Position numbers and translations under genes: made by a program. The notes beneath the pieces are model-generated. The model worked only from the letters and a program-made list of their open reading frames with translations. It ran no database searches and had not been told where the DNA came from. From contig NZ_CP090207.1 in the NCBI RefSeq assembly GCF_021397715.1, positions 2,914,001 to 2,978,000 on the forward strand: 64,000 nucleotides of DNA, read 5' to 3'. This document shows positions 8,530 through 18,200 of this stretch, in pieces (the first letter of the stretch is position 1; each line of letters begins with the position of its first letter). This DNA comes from Pantoea agglomerans. GTDB taxonomy: Bacteria > Pseudomonadota > Gammaproteobacteria > Enterobacterales > Enterobacteriaceae.

Positions 8530-9477
8530 CTACTCGACGTCGGCACTGCTGGCACCGTTGCTGGCGACCTGGCCTGATTTCTGTTTTTTATACGCCAGCG
8601 CGGCGGCCGGCACCGGCGCAGCCTTGCCGGTTTCAATCCAGTCACGCAGGCGGTTGGCATCCGCGAAGTGGGTATATTTGCCAAACGCGTCCAGCACCAC
8701 CAGCGCTACCGGGCGATTGTTGATCATGGTGCGCATCACCAGGCAGTGGCCCGCCTCGTCGGTGTAGCCGGTTTTAGTCAGCTGAATGCGCCAGTCATTT
8801 TTGTACACCAGATGATTGGTGTTGCGGAATGGCAGCGCATAGCTCGGATGCGTGAAGACGGCGGTTTCTTCTTTAGTGGTGCTGAGTGCGCCGAGCAGTG
8901 GATATTCGCGCGTCGCCTTGAGTAACTTAATCAGGTCCTGGGCACTGGAGACGTTTTGCGTAGAAAGCCCGGTCGGCTCAACGTAGCGGGTCTGTTTCAT
9001 ACCCAGCGCGCGCGCTTTGGCGTTCATCGCCTGGATAAAGGCGTTATAGCCGCCCGGATAAGCATGAGCCAGGCTGGCGGCGGCGCGGTTCTCTGAGGAC
9101 ATCAGCGCCAGCAGCAGCATATTGCGGCGGCTGATCTGGCTGTTGAGTTTGACGCGTGAAAATACCCCACGCATCTCCGGCGTCTGGCTGACATCCACCG
9201 TCAGCATCTCATTCATCGGCAGATGTGCGTCCAGCACCACCATTGCGGTCATCAGTTTGGTGATGGAGGCGATTGGCCTGACCCGATCCGGATGACTGGA
9301 AAACAGGACTTTATTGCTGGTGAGATCGACAATCATCGCGCTGCCAGAGGCAATCTGCGGTTGAGCAATCGGCGCCATTTGTGACAGCGAGGTGGTCGCC
9401 TTCGCCGGTAATGCCATTCCCTGCCCGGAAACGAGCAGCGCCAGCGAGAACAAAGTGAAACGAATTTTTGCAGGCAT
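8530..9477 (-). CDS. pbpG: D-alanyl-D-alanine endopeptidase (PBP7)
   Basis: 315 residues, close to E. coli PbpG (310). A signal peptide (to about residue 26) precedes an SxxK-type serine peptidase domain with its three motifs in order: SITK (Ser71, Lys74), SEN (128-130) and KTG (235-237). The family cleaves DD-cross-links in peptidoglycan in the periplasm. The tail after about residue 285 is Ala- and Lys-rich and low-complexity. The pbpG-yohC-yohD-yohF order that follows is as in E. coli, which supports orthology. Confidence 0.92.
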   Translation of the reverse strand: MPAKIRFTLFSLALLVSGQGMALPAKATTSLSQMAPIAQPQIASGSAMIVDLTSNKVLFSSHPDRVRPIASITKLMTAMVVLDAHLPMNEMLTVDVSQTPEMRGVFSRVKLNSQISRRNMLLLALMSSENRAAASLAHAYPGGYNAFIQAMNAKARALGMKQTRYVEPTGLSTQNVSSAQDLIKLLKATREYPLLGALSTTKEETAVFTHPSYALPFRNTNHLVYKNDWRIQLTKTGYTDEAGHCLVMRTMINNRPVALVVLDAFGKYTHFADANRLRDWIETGKAAPVPAAALAYKKQKSGQVASNGASSADVE

Positions 9478-9616
9478 CGTAGAAAAAAGACCCGGTTGAG
9501 ATTGTGCGCTGTGTCAGACACAGGCCGCCCGCATCAGTGCAGTCAGAGCGCGGGCTGGCAGCAGCATCATACGCTGAAGGTTAAGAAATTTCCTGGTGAG
9601 ATTGTTTCCGGGCGTT

Positions 9617-9647
9617 AAAAAGGCGCTGCCGCCAGCACGGCGGCAGC
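9617..9647 (-). terminator. Intrinsic terminator of yohC
   Basis: On the minus strand the 9-bp stem GCTGCCGCC / GGCGGCAGC (9639-9647 with 9625-9633, 5-nt loop) is followed by GCGCCTTTTT. It begins 7 nt after the yohC stop. Confidence 0.8.
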
Positions 9648-9653
9648 GGCAGA

Positions 9654-10241
9654 TCAGAACAGTCGGGGTCCATAACCCCACAGAATGACGGTCATCGCCA
9701 GTAACACTTCAAAGACCAGCACGCCAATCGCCAGCGTGGAGCCGGAGAAACGCAGGCTCTCTTCACGGTCAATATTCAGAAACAGCGGAATGCCGATATA
9801 GAGCAGATAGCCGGTGTAGACCAGCGCTAAAGCGCCGACCAGCACGCACAGCCAGACAAGCGGATAGAGTGCCACCAGCCCGCTGAGAAACAGCGGTGTG
9901 GCGACATAGCCCGCAAACACCGTGCAGCGCTGTACCCCAGGCCGCTGCGGATAATTGCGCGCCATCCAGTGGATCACCCGGCCCATCACCGCCACGCCAC
10001 CCAGAATAATCAGATAGAACAGGATACCGAGCCCAATCCCGGTAGCGATATTAAGCTGAACAAACTGCCCCTCACCGAGATTCCAGCCCAGTTGCGTGGT
10101 GCCGATAAAGGCACAGATAACCGGGATCGCCGCCATCAGCAGAACATGGTGGGTGTAATGGTGCGAGACGCTCTCATTCTCTTGCTTGATATGACGCATT
10201 TCCTGATTCGGATGCGCCAGAAGTCCCCAGACATGGTTCAT
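9654..10241 (-). CDS. yohC: Inner-membrane protein, Yip1-domain family
   Basis: 195 residues, the same length as E. coli YohC and very similar in sequence as I recall it (NHVWGLLAHPNQEM, SHHYTHHVLLMAAIPVICAF, ARNYPQRP, YVATPLFLSGLVALYPLVWL). Five to six hydrophobic spans mark an integral inner-membrane protein. Its function is not established. It lies between pbpG and yohD as in E. coli. A GC-rich hairpin with a T run follows the stop on the minus strand. Confidence 0.9.
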   Translation of the reverse strand: MNHVWGLLAHPNQEMRHIKQENESVSHHYTHHVLLMAAIPVICAFIGTTQLGWNLGEGQFVQLNIATGIGLGILFYLIILGGVAVMGRVIHWMARNYPQRPGVQRCTVFAGYVATPLFLSGLVALYPLVWLCVLVGALALVYTGYLLYIGIPLFLNIDREESLRFSGSTLAIGVLVFEVLLAMTVILWGYGPRLF

Positions 10242-10447
10242 ACAGTCACTCCTCTGATGCGAAGGGCTGCCCGAAACGGCAACAGAGTCTCTGAGGGCAG
10301 CGACAGTTCAAGTATAAACGGCAGAACAACTTTCGTGGCAGCTGAGCAAAAAAACAGCAAAAATAAGCGCAGGGGCGGACGCCGGGCGGAAGCGAAACCA
10401 AAACGCGTATAGACTTAAAGAAACAGAGTCAAACAGGGAGAGTCATT

Positions 10448-11026
10448 TTGCATTTGGATATCAACGGATTAATTACCCAGTACGGCTATCTGGCGCTGCT
10501 GATCGGCTGTATTGCGGAAGGGGAAACGTTTACCTTGCTTGGCGGCGTCGCCGCCCATGAAGGCCTGCTGCACTATGCGGGCGTGGTGCTGGCCGCCATG
10601 GCTGGCGGCATCATTGGCGATCAGCTGCTCTACTGGATTGGACGCCGCTATGGCGCGCGCATTCTGCGCCGTCTGAAAAAACATCAGGATAAAGTGGTGA
10701 AGGCGAACCGGCTGATCAAGCGCCGGCCCAGCCTGTTTGTCATCGGCGTGCGCTTTATGTATGGCTTCCGTCTGATTGGCCCGATCATTATCGGTGCCAG
10801 CCGCCTCAACCCGATGAAGTTTTTCATTCTCAACGTGATTGGGGCGGCAATCTGGGCACTGATTTTTGTCACGCTCGGCTATTTTGCCGGCGGCATCATC
10901 GCCCCGTGGCTGCACAAACTCGACCAGCACCTCAAGCATCTGCTGTGGCTGGTCGGTGCGATTGTGTTTGCCTTTGTGCTGCGCTGGGTGATCCGCCGCT
11001 GGCATAATCGTCGGGCCGATCAGTAA
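10448..11026 (+). CDS. yohD: DedA-family inner-membrane protein
   Basis: 192 residues, like E. coli YohD. The start is TTG at 10448, 7 nt after GGGAG (10436-10440). A second TTG at 10454 would align better with the E. coli N-terminus but lies 13 nt from the same ribosome-binding site, so I prefer 10448; no ATG is available. The sequence shows the DedA pattern: EGETFTLLGG near the N-terminus, G.IIGDQLLYWIGRRYG, then RFMYGFRLIGPIIIGASR, within about five spans. DedA proteins are implicated in lipid-carrier (undecaprenyl-phosphate) recycling and proton-dependent membrane homeostasis; the role of YohD itself is not defined. Its last 7 nt overlap the convergent yohF end. Confidence 0.88.
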   Translation: MHLDINGLITQYGYLALLIGCIAEGETFTLLGGVAAHEGLLHYAGVVLAAMAGGIIGDQLLYWIGRRYGARILRRLKKHQDKVVKANRLIKRRPSLFVIGVRFMYGFRLIGPIIIGASRLNPMKFFILNVIGAAIWALIFVTLGYFAGGIIAPWLHKLDQHLKHLLWLVGAIVFAFVLRWVIRRWHNRRADQ

Positions 11027-11793
11027 CCTTTGAACTGCGGATTCGCCAGCATGAATCCACCGTCGATGATAAAGGACTGGCCGGTGGTGTAGGTCGCCCA
11101 TTCAGAACAGAGCCAGGCAACCATGCTGGCGATCTCGTGGGTGTCACCAGGCCGGCCAGCCGGGATCTCCGGCATCTTCACCTTGTGCGCATCTTCATCA
11201 CTCATCTTATTCATCGGCGTGGCGATCGCGCCGGGTGCCACCGCATTCACCAGAATATTGTGCGGCAGCAGGCTCAGCGCCATCGATTTAGTCAGGCCGC
11301 CCGCCGCATGTTTTGCCGCCGTATAGGCCACCGAACCGGGCAGCGGCGTGTGCTCATGCACCGACGTGATATTGATAATCCGGCCACCTTCGCCCTGCTC
11401 AACCATCTTACGGGCCGCAATCTGGCCGCAGACAAAGACGCCATCCACGTCGACGGCAAAGGTTTTACGCCAGTCTTCATAGGTGACATCAAGGAAGTCC
11501 GCCTTGAAGTTAGCCCCGGCGTTGTTCACCAGCACGTCAATCCGGCCAAACCGATCGATCAGCTGTTGCAGCGACTGACCGCCCTGCTCAGGATCGGCCA
11601 AATCCAGCTGGATAATCTCTGCACGCCGGCCTTTATCCCGCACTAACTGTGCGGTACGTTGCGCGCCCTCTTCATCGGAACGCCAGGTGATACCAATGTC
11701 AAAGCCCTGCTCTGCCAGCATTTCAGCGCAGCGGCTGCCGATGCCCGAGTCTGATGCGGTGATAATGGCGACTTTACTCTGTGGTGTGGTCAT
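11020..11793 (-). CDS. yohF: Short-chain dehydrogenase/reductase
   Basis: 257 residues from ATG 11793, which has a strong AAAGGAGG upstream; the longer frame from 11865 lacks this. The SDR fold is clear: the nucleotide-binding motif (TASDSGIGS, about residues 12-20), NNAG (about 90-93), catalytic Ser in NITSVHEHTPLPG and YxxxK in YTAAKHAAGG, and the C-terminal signature GQSFIIDGGFMLANPQF. These match E. coli YohF, a predicted NAD(P)-dependent oxidoreductase of unknown substrate. Convergent with yohD, overlapping it by 7 nt. Confidence 0.9.
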   Translation of the reverse strand: MTTPQSKVAIITASDSGIGSRCAEMLAEQGFDIGITWRSDEEGAQRTAQLVRDKGRRAEIIQLDLADPEQGGQSLQQLIDRFGRIDVLVNNAGANFKADFLDVTYEDWRKTFAVDVDGVFVCGQIAARKMVEQGEGGRIINITSVHEHTPLPGSVAYTAAKHAAGGLTKSMALSLLPHNILVNAVAPGAIATPMNKMSDEDAHKVKMPEIPAGRPGDTHEIASMVAWLCSEWATYTTGQSFIIDGGFMLANPQFKGY

Positions 11794-11978
11794 AACGGCC
11801 TCCTTTAGGAAAGTGTCATCACCAGTATAACGTCCCTGAAAAATTCGCCCGCCGCCAGCGCCCATTCTGTCAATCGGCCGCTGACGGAATCCGGCACTGA
11901 ATTAACCCTCTGTGCCAGGCGGCTGCCGACGCTGCCGCCTCGACTATAGTTAGCAATGACACTAACAGGGAGACCAGA

Positions 11979-13793
11979 ATGAGTAAGGTAAAACGCAACA
12001 TTGAGGACCACGGCGTGATTGGTGATCTGCGCACCTGTGCGCTGGTCGCCAATGACGGCACCATCGATTATCTCTGCTGGCCTGAACTCGACAGCCCTTC
12101 GGTTTTTTCCGCGCTGCTCGACAGTGATGACGCCGGACTCTTCTCTCTGGCCCCGGACTGGCAGGATGTGCGCCGCCAGCAGCTCTATCTGCCTGATACC
12201 AACATTTTACAAACCCGCTGGCTGGGCGATGAAGGGGTAGCCGAAATCACCGACTACATGCCGATTTGCGATAATGCTGACAAACTGCCCCGGCTGATCC
12301 GGCGGGTGAAAATGGTGCGCGGCAAGGCGCGCTTTACCATGCGTTGTTCGCCCCGCCACGACTACGCCCGGGCGCAGACCCGCGCCGAAGTGCAGCATGG
12401 CTGCATCGATTTTCACGCCGAAGGTCAGCCTTCGCTGCGGCTGGCCGCCACCGTGGTGATGACGCTGGAGGAAAACAGTGCCACCGCGAATTTTACCCTG
12501 CAGGCGGGTGAACATGCCGAATTTGAGTTTGGCAGCGTCAACGACGCGCACATCGAAGCGCTCTCCACCGAACACTGTTTTGAAGAGACGCTGAATTACT
12601 GGCGTCGCTGGAGCGCCCGCAGCACCTATCAGGGCCGCTGGCGCGAAATGGTTCAGCGCTCCGCACTGGCGTTAAAACTGCTGACCTCGCATCGTCACGG
12701 CTCAATCGCCGCCGCCGCCACCTTTGGCCTGCCGGAAGAGCTGGGCGGCGAGCGCAACTGGGATTATCGCGCCTCATGGATCCGCGACGCCTCATTCAGC
12801 ATGTATGCCCTGATGCGCCTCGGCTACGTCGATGAAGCCAAACATTTCACCCAATGGGTCGGACGCTGTGTTGAAAACAGCCATCATGACGAAATGCGCC
12901 TGCAGGTGATGTACCGGCTGGACAGCGGCACCGAGCTGCACGAAATGGAGCTGCTCAATCTGTCAGGCTACGGGGATTCGCGGCCGGTGCGCATCGGTAA
13001 TGATGCGTGGCAGCAGACCCAGCTGGATATCTACGGCGAACTGATGGATGCGATCTACCTGGCCAATAAATATGGCGAGGCAATTTCGCAACGTGGCTGG
13101 AAGCATGTGACACAGATGATCGATCGGCTGTGCGACAAGTGGAATCAGCCCGATGCCGGTATCTGGGAGATGCGCGGCCAGCCGGAGCATTTTCTGCATT
13201 CGCGCCTGATGTGCTGGGTGGCGATGGATCGCGCGCTGCGCCTGGGCATGAAGCGCTCGTTGCCGATGCCGTATGAGCGCTGGGATCGGGTGCGGCGTGA
13301 GATCCGGGAAGATATCTGGGCCAACTTCTGGAACAGCGAGCGCGGCCATTTCTCCTCTACCCGTCACGGTGACCATCTTGATGCATCCATGCTGCTGATG
13401 CCGCTGGTGCGTTTTGTCGGGGCCACCGATCCCGACTGGCTCGCCACGCTGGATGCGATCAAAACGCATCTGGTCAGCGACGGCATGGTCCGGCGCTACA
13501 ACATCGACGAGACGCCGGCAGATGGTCTGCAAGGGTCGGAAGGATCGTTTGGTGCCTGTTCATTCTGGTATGTCGAATGCCTGGCCCGCGCGGGCCGGAT
13601 TCAGGAAGCGCATTTCGAATTTGAGAAGCTGCTAAGCTACGCCAGTCCGCTGGGGCTGTACGCCGAGGAGTTCGACAGTCGTGGCCATGCGCTGGGGAAT
13701 ACGCCACAGGCGCTGACGCATCTGGCGTTAATCAGTGCCGCGTTTTTTCTGAATCGTAAACTCAGTGGTGAAGTGACGTTATGGCAGCCCTGA
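11979..13793 (+). CDS. GH15-family glycoside hydrolase (glucoamylase/trehalase-like)
   Basis: 604 residues with a good ribosome-binding site (AGGGAGA) before ATG 11979. Residues 1-190 form the N-terminal beta-sandwich typical of bacterial GH15 proteins (IEDHGVIGDLRTCALVANDG, IDYLCWPELDSPSVFSALLD). An (alpha/alpha)6 domain follows with the two family landmarks: GGERNWDYRASWIRDASFSMYAL near 250-270 and GLQGSEGSFGACSFWYVECLARAG near 510-535, which carries a catalytic Glu. There is no signal peptide, so it acts in the cytosol, as for family members that hydrolyse trehalose or maltodextrins; the substrate cannot be read from sequence. Monocistronic by spacing. Not at this position in E. coli. Confidence 0.85.
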   Translation: MSKVKRNIEDHGVIGDLRTCALVANDGTIDYLCWPELDSPSVFSALLDSDDAGLFSLAPDWQDVRRQQLYLPDTNILQTRWLGDEGVAEITDYMPICDNADKLPRLIRRVKMVRGKARFTMRCSPRHDYARAQTRAEVQHGCIDFHAEGQPSLRLAATVVMTLEENSATANFTLQAGEHAEFEFGSVNDAHIEALSTEHCFEETLNYWRRWSARSTYQGRWREMVQRSALALKLLTSHRHGSIAAAATFGLPEELGGERNWDYRASWIRDASFSMYALMRLGYVDEAKHFTQWVGRCVENSHHDEMRLQVMYRLDSGTELHEMELLNLSGYGDSRPVRIGNDAWQQTQLDIYGELMDAIYLANKYGEAISQRGWKHVTQMIDRLCDKWNQPDAGIWEMRGQPEHFLHSRLMCWVAMDRALRLGMKRSLPMPYERWDRVRREIREDIWANFWNSERGHFSSTRHGDHLDASMLLMPLVRFVGATDPDWLATLDAIKTHLVSDGMVRRYNIDETPADGLQGSEGSFGACSFWYVECLARAGRIQEAHFEFEKLLSYASPLGLYAEEFDSRGHALGNTPQALTHLALISAAFFLNRKLSGEVTLWQP

Positions 13794-13950
13794 AGCCGGT
13801 TTTTTTATGCCAGCGGTGGCTGAAAAATGCCGGTTTAACACGGGAAGTTACGTAAAGTATTTCCGGCAGGTTAAAATCCTGATTCACATCGTCAGATTAA
13901 TGAACATATAATGCGCAGCAGGTCACATTGGCCAGCATGGGTTCGACACA

Positions 13951-13979
13951 TTGACAAGCCTGAAACATGGCGATAAAGA
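13951..13979 (+). promoter_or_regulatory. Candidate promoter of the L,D-transpeptidase gene
   Basis: TTGACA (13951-13956), a 17-nt spacer and TAAAGA (13974-13979) form a plausible sigma-70 promoter. Transcription would begin within a few bases of the ATG at 13990, giving an almost leaderless message. No good ribosome-binding site precedes that ATG. Tentative. Confidence 0.35.
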
Positions 13980-13989
13980 CTTGTAAAAT

Positions 13990-15084
13990 ATGAAAATGAG
14001 CATTCGCGCGTTCGCTTCAATCGCATTGGCTTTGGCGGCGTTTAGCCAGTCAGCCTTTGCTGTGGTTTACCCGTTACCGCCGGCCAACAGCCGGTTGATC
14101 GGCGAAAATATCGAGATTACTGTTCCTGAGGACAGCAAACTGCCGCTGGAAGCCTTTGCGGCGCAATACCAGATGGGCCTCAGCAACATGCTGGAAGCCA
14201 ATCCGGGGGTTGACGTTTATCTGCCTAAGGCTGGCAGTAAAATGATCATCCCACAGCAGCTGATCCTGCCTGATGCACCGCGCGAAGGCATTGTGATTAA
14301 CAGCGCTGAGATGCGTCTCTACTACTACCCGAAAGGCAGCAAAACCGTGGTGGTATTGCCGATTGGTATCGGTGAGCTGGGTAAAGATACCCCGATCAAC
14401 TGGACCACGGCGGTAGAACGTAAAAAAGATGGCCCGACCTGGACGCCAACCAAAGCGATGCACGCCGAATATGCAGCACGCGGCGAGAATCTGCCAGCCG
14501 TCTTCCCGGCCGGTCCGGATAACCCGATGGGGCTGTATGCGCTCTATATCGGCCGCCTCTATGCGATTCACGGCACCAATGCCAACTTTGGTATCGGCCT
14601 GCGCGTCAGCCACGGCTGTGTGCGTCTGCGCGCCGAGGATATCAAATGGCTGTACCAGAACGTGCCGGTTGGTACGCGGGTGCAGTTCGTTGATCAGCCG
14701 GTGAAAGCTACCGTCGAGCCGGACGGTTCGCGTTATGTCGAAGTGCATAACCCGCTGTCGACCACTGAAGAGCAGTTTAACTCGCGTGAGCTGGTACCGA
14801 TTACGCTGACGCAGGCGGTGAGTAAAGTGCTGGTTGATGCCAGTGTTAATCAGGACCAGGTGAACGGTGCCATTCAGGGCCGTACCGGTATGCCGGTAAA
14901 AGTTAACGGTGTGGAGAACAACATCCAGACCGCACCGGTTGACGTGCCTGAGAACCCGCAGGCTGCGCCACAGGAGCAGCCAATGACGCCAGTCACGTCA
15001 CAGGGCGCCAGCACCGACGCCGCGCAGCCACAGCAGCAGCCGGTTACGGCACCTGCGCCTGCCACGGCGAATAACAACTCGTAA
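13990..15084 (+). CDS. L,D-transpeptidase, ErfK/LdtA-like
   Basis: 364 residues. Signal peptide to about residue 24 ([10 protein letters not shown]), then a LysM-like segment (about 40-90) and the YkuD catalytic domain (about 98-235) with His194 in [10 protein letters not shown] and the SHGCVRL motif holding His208 and the nucleophile Cys210. The N-terminal half resembles E. coli ErfK (LdtA): YPLPP.(N/G)SRL, MLEANPG.DV.LPK.GS. That enzyme and its paralogues YbiS and YcfS attach Braun lipoprotein to peptidoglycan. The C-terminal 50 or so residues are a Pro/Gln/Ala-rich tail absent from the E. coli paralogues (306-334 residues). No symbol is given because paralogue assignment needs a tree. A second in-frame ATG (codon 3) is also possible. 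Confidence 0.85.
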   Translation: MKMSIRAFASIALALAAFSQSAFAVVYPLPPANSRLIGENIEITVPEDSKLPLEAFAAQYQMGLSNMLEANPGVDVYLPKAGSKMIIPQQLILPDAPREGIVINSAEMRLYYYPKGSKTVVVLPIGIGELGKDTPINWTTAVERKKDGPTWTPTKAMHAEYAARGENLPAVFPAGPDNPMGLYALYIGRLYAIHGTNANFGIGLRVSHGCVRLRAEDIKWLYQNVPVGTRVQFVDQPVKATVEPDGSRYVEVHNPLSTTEEQFNSRELVPITLTQAVSKVLVDASVNQDQVNGAIQGRTGMPVKVNGVENNIQTAPVDVPENPQAAPQEQPMTPVTSQGASTDAAQPQQQPVTAPAPATANNNS

Positions 15085-15102
15085 TCGCCGTTTCGCTCTC
15101 CG

Positions 15103-15130
15103 AAGCCAGCGCCCGTCGCTGGCTTTTTTA
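15103..15130 (+). terminator. Intrinsic terminator of the L,D-transpeptidase gene
   Basis: AAGCCAGCG (15103-15111) pairs with CGCTGGCTT (15117-15125) around a 5-nt loop, followed by a T run. It lies 18 nt after the stop. Confidence 0.9.
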
Positions 15131-15317
15131 TTGCCTGCATTTGCCAGACCCTGCCCTTCCGTTTGCGCGTTGCCCGCCCGGCCGGGAGCGGTCAGCGCGG
15201 CTTCTGGTGTCGCCGTATCGCGCGGCTGGTCGTCATTTTACTGTCATAGAAAGCGCGTATCACACTGCGATGTACCGGTGCAAATCAGCATCCGGCATCC
15301 GCAATTCGAGGTACACC

Positions 15318-16919
15318 ATGAGCGAAAACAGTCTCTCTTCTTCCTCATCGACCCGACGCCCTGATTTCAACGGCAAAAGCAGCCGCTTTAGCAAGCCGCT
15401 GTTTTTCATCCTGCTGGTCGCCGGGCTGGCGTTTGCCGGGCTGAATCTGGTCAATGATGTTGAACAAACCAACATGCCGGTGACCAGCTATCTGCCGTTC
15501 TTCCTGCTGGGACTGGCGCTGCTGATCGCGCTGGGCTTTGAGTTCGTCAACGGCTTTCATGACACCGCTAACGCCGTCGCGACGGTGATCTATACCCATT
15601 CACTGACCCCTGGCGTGGCGGTGGTCTGGTCCGGTATCTGTAATTTCCTCGGCGTGCTGCTCTCCAGCGGCGTGGTCGCTTTTGGCATCATCTCCCTGCT
15701 GCCGGTCGAGTTGATTCTACAGGCCAGCAGCGGTAACGGCTTTGCCATGGTTTATGCCCTGCTGTTCTCGGCGATTATCTGGAACCTCGGCACCTGGTAT
15801 TTCGGCCTGCCCTCCTCCTCGTCGCATACCCTGATTGGCTCGATCATCGGCGTCGGGGTGGCGAATGCGATGCTGCACGGGCGCAGCGGCCTGAGCGGTG
15901 TCGACTGGGATCAGGCGCTGAAGGTCGGCTATGCGCTGCTGCTGTCACCGGTAGTCGGTTTTGTCTGCGCCGGGCTGTTGCTGTGGGTGATGAAGCTGTT
16001 TATCCGCAATCGCCAGCTCTACAGCGCGCCGCAGAATGACCAGCCGCCGCCGGTCTGGATCCGCGGCCTGCTGATCCTGACTTGTACCGGCGTCTCCTTT
16101 GCGCACGGCTCTAACGACGGTCAGAAAGGGATGGGGCTGATTATGCTGATCCTGGTCGGCACCATGCCGATCGCCTACGCACTTAACCGATCGCTGCCGC
16201 CGGATCAGATCCCACGCGTCGCGGCATTAACCGAGGTCACTGAACATCAGCTGCTGCAACTGCAGCCGGCCGCACCTCAGCCGCCCGCCGCCCGCGACGT
16301 GCTGATCGCCTTTGTCGGCAGCAGCCAGCTCAATCCCAACGTGTTACCGGCACTGGCGATGACTCTCAACGAGATTGGCGACCAGATACGCCGCTACGGA
16401 TCGATGGACAATATTCCGGCGCAGTCGGTGGCCAACACCCGTAACCAGATGTACCTGGCCTCAGAGACCATCAAGCATCTGCAAAGCGCCGAAGTAAAGC
16501 TGCCGGAAGAGACCGAACGTAATCTGAAAGCGGTGAAAACCGAGCTCGACAGCGCGACCCGTTTTATTCCGATGTGGGTAAAAGTGGTGGTGGCGATCGC
16601 GCTGGGGCTGGGCACCATGGTCGGCTGGCGACGGATTGTGGTGACGGTGGGCGAACGGATTGGTAAAACGCACCTCAGCTATGCGCAGGGTGCCAGCGCC
16701 GAGCTGGTGGCGATGGCGACCATTGGCGCGGCAGACGGCTTCGGTCTGCCGGTCTCCACCACTCACGTACTGTCGTCGGGCGTGGCGGGCACCATGGCGG
16801 CTAACCGCTCCGGTTTGCAGCTCTCGACGCTGCGTAATCTGGCGGTGGCCTGGGTATTGACCCTGCCGGTGTCGATTCTGCTCTCGGCGCTGCTCTACTG
16901 GCTGTTTATTCATCTCTGA
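15318..16919 (+). CDS. Inorganic phosphate transporter, Pit/Pho4 family
   Basis: 533 residues from ATG 15318, which has GAGG 6 nt upstream; the longer frame from 15141 has no such site and a soluble, unlikely N-terminus. About ten to twelve hydrophobic spans are split by a hydrophilic central loop (about 340-460). Both Pho4 repeat signatures are present: FVNGFHDTANAVATVIYT in the first half and FAHGSNDGQKGMG before the loop, with GLPVSTTHVLSSGVAG near the end. The family moves metal-phosphate with protons across the inner membrane at low affinity. The Ser-rich N-terminal tail (SSSSST) is unusual compared with E. coli PitA, and I do not assign pitA or pitB. Confidence 0.88.
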   Translation: MSENSLSSSSSTRRPDFNGKSSRFSKPLFFILLVAGLAFAGLNLVNDVEQTNMPVTSYLPFFLLGLALLIALGFEFVNGFHDTANAVATVIYTHSLTPGVAVVWSGICNFLGVLLSSGVVAFGIISLLPVELILQASSGNGFAMVYALLFSAIIWNLGTWYFGLPSSSSHTLIGSIIGVGVANAMLHGRSGLSGVDWDQALKVGYALLLSPVVGFVCAGLLLWVMKLFIRNRQLYSAPQNDQPPPVWIRGLLILTCTGVSFAHGSNDGQKGMGLIMLILVGTMPIAYALNRSLPPDQIPRVAALTEVTEHQLLQLQPAAPQPPAARDVLIAFVGSSQLNPNVLPALAMTLNEIGDQIRRYGSMDNIPAQSVANTRNQMYLASETIKHLQSAEVKLPEETERNLKAVKTELDSATRFIPMWVKVVVAIALGLGTMVGWRRIVVTVGERIGKTHLSYAQGASAELVAMATIGAADGFGLPVSTTHVLSSGVAGTMAANRSGLQLSTLRNLAVAWVLTLPVSILLSALLYWLFIHL

Positions 16920-16925
16920 TCATAC

Positions 16926-16960
16926 AAAACCGGCGGGCCGTTAACCTGTCTGCCGGTTTT
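16926..16960. terminator. Bidirectional terminator between pit-like and MFS genes
   Basis: AAAACCGGC (16926-16934) pairs perfectly with GCCGGTTTT (16952-16960), giving A and T runs on both sides. It overlaps the last codons of the convergent MFS gene. Confidence 0.85.
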
Positions 16961-18128
16961 GCCAGTAAAGCCGCAGCGTAATCAACAGCGCGCCCAGCAC
17001 CATCAGCGCCGCCGCCAGATAAACCGACTGCATTCCCCAGTGACCAATGAACAGTCCCGCCACCGGACCGGTCAGGCCGAGGCCGAGATCGAGAAAGGCG
17101 GAATAGGTGCCCAGTGCCGATCCCTGATCCTGACGCCCGACCTGCTTAACCGCCTCGACGCCCAGCGCCGGAAAGACCAGCGAGAAGCCGCAGCCGGTAA
17201 GAAAGGCCCCCGCGCCCACCAGCCAGGCGCTGTCGGCCTGCCAGATGATGATCAGGCCCAGAGACTCCAGCATAAAAGAGAACAGCGAAACCTGCAGTCC
17301 GCCAAAACGGGTGATAAAGCGGCCAAAACCGAGGCGCACCAGCACAAAGCCGAGGCTAAAGACCGACAGCGCCCAGGCCGCACCCTGCCAGTCGCGGCTG
17401 GCAAAATAGAGGGTGATAAAGGTGGCGATGACGCCGAAACCGATGGTGCCGCAGCCGAGTGCCAGACCATAGAGCCAGACGCGGGAGAAGACCCGGTGAA
17501 ACGGAATCCGTTCCCCTACGCTGACGGTCACCGCCGGTTTGCGGCTGGCCATCAGATAGCCGATAACGCCCATCAGCGCAATCAGACCGGCAAAGCCGCT
17601 CATGCCTAATCCGCTGTTGAGCATCACCCCAAGCGGCGCGCCAATCGCCATCGCCAGATAGGTGGCGACGCCGTTCCACGAGATGACGCGCGCGGTCTGC
17701 ATCGGACCGACGATGTTCATGCCCCACAGGGTTGAACCGGTGCTGCTGAAGCTCTCACCCACGCCAAGAAACAGTCGCCCCAGCGCCAGCAGCGCCAGAC
17801 TCAGCCACGGCCATTCACTCAGCAGCGCAGCGATGATGGTCAGCACCCCGCTCATGCCACAGCAGAGCAATCCCAGCATCACCACCCGTTTCGGACCGAG
17901 GCTATCGGCCAGACGACCTGACTGCGGGCGGCTGAGCAGCGTGGCAAAGTATTGAAGGCTGATGATCAGCCCGGCGACAAAGGAACTGAATCCGAGATGG
18001 TTTTTGACAAAGCCCGGCAGCACGGCCAGCGGGAGACCAACGGAGAGATAGCAGAAGAAGGTGAAAACGATTACCGAGAGGATACGTTTATTGAGCTGGC
18101 TGTTGCTCAATACAGCGACATCAGACAT
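16941..18128 (-). CDS. MFS transporter, YfcJ/YhhS-type
   Basis: 395 residues with twelve predicted spans. The MFS loop 2-3 motif appears as SGRLADSLGPKR (about 75-86) and later FGRFITRFGG. The pattern YLSVGLPLAVLPGFV near the N-terminus, GRLFLGVGESFSSTGSTLWG, GPMQTARVISWNGVATYLA and FPALGVEAVKQV matches E. coli YfcJ and YhhS, drug- and sugar-efflux-like permeases with no firmly established physiological substrate. It ends inside a shared bidirectional terminator and is the last native-looking gene before the dusC insertion. Confidence 0.85.
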   Translation of the reverse strand: MSDVAVLSNSQLNKRILSVIVFTFFCYLSVGLPLAVLPGFVKNHLGFSSFVAGLIISLQYFATLLSRPQSGRLADSLGPKRVVMLGLLCCGMSGVLTIIAALLSEWPWLSLALLALGRLFLGVGESFSSTGSTLWGMNIVGPMQTARVISWNGVATYLAMAIGAPLGVMLNSGLGMSGFAGLIALMGVIGYLMASRKPAVTVSVGERIPFHRVFSRVWLYGLALGCGTIGFGVIATFITLYFASRDWQGAAWALSVFSLGFVLVRLGFGRFITRFGGLQVSLFSFMLESLGLIIIWQADSAWLVGAGAFLTGCGFSLVFPALGVEAVKQVGRQDQGSALGTYSAFLDLGLGLTGPVAGLFIGHWGMQSVYLAAALMVLGALLITLRLYWQNRQTG

Positions 18129-18200
18129 AGCAGGCTTGTAAGGTAAGGGAAATTTTTCCCACTATACCGTCAGGCCGCTAAGGGGTCGCCTGATTTTTTA

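Noticed and set aside
8412..8684. 90-codon minus-strand frame between the MscS gene and pbpG
   Set aside because: Mostly an antisense-frame shadow inside pbpG with Arg-rich composition.
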